Shown: positions 63,431 to 64,000 of the stretch, one piece after another
Layout: the number at the start of each line of letters is the position of its first letter
Numbering within the stretch: position 1 is the stretch's first letter
NCBI RefSeq assembly: GCF_026191725.2
Contig: NZ_CP120863.1
Location: forward strand, 1 to 64,000
Direction of reading: 5' to 3'
Origin: Roseibium porphyridii
Lineage (GTDB): Bacteria; Pseudomonadota; Alphaproteobacteria; Rhizobiales; Stappiaceae
Length of the DNA: 64,000 nt
Notes under the pieces: model-generated
Databases searched by the model: none
What the model saw: only the letters and a program-made list of their open reading frames with translations
Told to the model about the DNA's origin: nothing
Made by a program: the position numbers and the translations under genes

Positions 63431-63733
63431 AGCCTTTCCTAATCGTGCAGGATTAAGCAAAGCGCAGCTAAAGTTGCACTCGGCCGGTTAGGAGACTTTC
63501 CGGATCGCCCGGCTGCCAGGTCAGCTACGTCCACCGCGGTTCCACGAAGTGCACGGTCGGTTTCGGGAACAAAGAAATGGGGGCCGAACGCCCAATTTTG
63601 GGGGCGCATTGCTGCCTGTCAGCTTAAGCATCTGCCCTTCGTAAGTCGGAACACGCGCGCGCAGCAAGGACGTTCCGAAACCAAAACGCCAACACTCTTT
63701 CAGACACAAAACGGCTACCTCTATTGAACAGCC
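63431..63733. other. Intergenic region after the KAP gene
   Basis: This 303-base interval is between the convergent KAP and CopG-like genes. It has a short TAATC/GATTA inverted repeat near 63440-63455. A 62-codon frame at 63521-63709 has no ribosome site or recognisable domain and is not called. Confidence 0.4.
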
Positions 63734-64000
63734 CTAATCTGGTTCCCATGGTACATCCTCCGAAATCTCCTGCCTCAGCTTCGGCCCCTTGGCCAATCTT
63801 CTCCCTAACGCCGTGACAAAAGCATCATAGCGTTCACCGGCCTTGGCGCGCGCAGCTTGTGCAGCAGGCTCAGGAAGCGCCGGCGTTGTCGCAAGCCAGA
63901 AACGCACGAAGATGGCCAGGGTCTCGACAGCAATCCCGAGATCCCGCTCCAGCCGCGTCATTCGCCGGTCAATCCGGTCAAGACGTTTGGTGACAGCTGC
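63734..64000 (-). CDS. CopG-like protein of the conjugation module (partial)
   Basis: The frame is open to the window edge; the first visible residues read AAVTKRLDRIDRRMTRLERD, before the first in-frame ATG at 63961, so that ATG is probably internal. The rest (LGIAVETLAIFVRFWLATTP, RYDAFVTALGRRLAKGPK) matches the C-terminal part of the CopG-family proteins commonly encoded between traG and trbB. The ribbon-helix-helix N terminus would lie beyond 64000. It likely regulates transfer genes. Confidence 0.68.
   Translation of the reverse strand, partial: AAVTKRLDRIDRRMTRLERDLGIAVETLAIFVRFWLATTPALPEPAAQAARAKAGERYDAFVTALGRRLAKGPKLRQEISEDVPWEPD

Larger units (their letters stand above)
51171..64000 (-). 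mobile_element. Conjugative module (trb-type T4SS), incomplete at right edge
   Basis: From 60791 leftward the genes run trbB, C, D, E, J, K-like, L, F, G, I and a DUF2274 gene without breaks, with 1- to 4-base overlaps at most junctions. This is the mating-pair apparatus of Tn4371-like integrative conjugative elements. A CopG-like gene opens to the right, where traG and the relaxase would be expected. A KAP NTPase gene lies between trbB and CopG on the other strand. No integrase or relaxase for this module is in view. The left limit is near the LysR gene. Confidence 0.8.

Noticed and set aside
63521..63709. 62-codon minus-strand frame between the KAP and CopG-like genes
   Set aside because: No ribosome site, odd composition and no domain.

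Overview
The window looks like chromosomal DNA from an alphaproteobacterium. It opens with the contiguous block dnaA-dnaN-recF-gyrB, whose products have alphaproteobacterial character. Next to it are an FeS-type bacterial photolyase and an RlpA-like protein. A marine Stappiaceae/Rhodobacteraceae-type host is my best guess, but that is inference from protein flavour only.

Region by region: (1) 1-6604, the core replication and topology genes with clear terminators. (2) 6609-11389, a GGDEF protein with a decayed EAL domain, an RlpA-like protein and an FeS-BCP photolyase. (3) 11661-22583, a compact integrated element of about 10.9 kb bounded by two identical, complete tRNA-Arg(CCG) genes. It carries a tyrosine integrase, an XRE regulator, a 1343-residue protein that reads as a Cap4-type nuclease fused to a STAND NTPase and TPR repeats (an Avs-like anti-phage candidate), an unrecognised two-gene membrane/exported cassette of very low GC, a BRO-N-like protein and a P-loop NTPase. 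An identical 18-bp palindrome lies near both ends. (4) 22584-51220, an accessory region rich in small-molecule detoxification and redox genes: two SRPBCC paralogues, four SDRs, four GSTs, a VOC protein, an OXA-type beta-lactamase, an asparaginase homologue, MFS and RND transporters, DUF899/DUF2182, NTF2-like proteins, and TetR, LytTR, LysR and three HxlR regulators. Several genes here are broken: an AhpD-like fragment, a gene split by one in-frame TAG, a truncated GNAT and a truncated LysR. (5) 51171-64000, a minus-strand trb-type type IV secretion operon (trbB-C-D-E-J-K-L-F-G-I plus DUF2274). At its upstream end a divergent KAP-family P-loop NTPase is wedged between trbB and a CopG-like gene that runs off the window.

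How the genes work together: the tRNA-bounded element has the layout of a small mobile island or phage satellite, with integration and regulation at one end, replication-like genes at the other and defence cargo between. In the detoxification region, two different operator-like palindromes recur in front of separate transcription units. TAGTATCA-N4-TGATACTA variants precede the SRPBCC at 23228, the SDR at 24046, the SDR at 31182 and the DUF899 operon. ACTTG-N7-CAAGT variants precede the HxlR genes at 38153 and 41319 and the RND operon. This suggests two small HxlR-centred regulons. The conjugation operon and its KAP neighbour are probably part of an integrative conjugative element that continues past the right edge.

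No CRISPR array, rRNA or transposase/IS element was seen.
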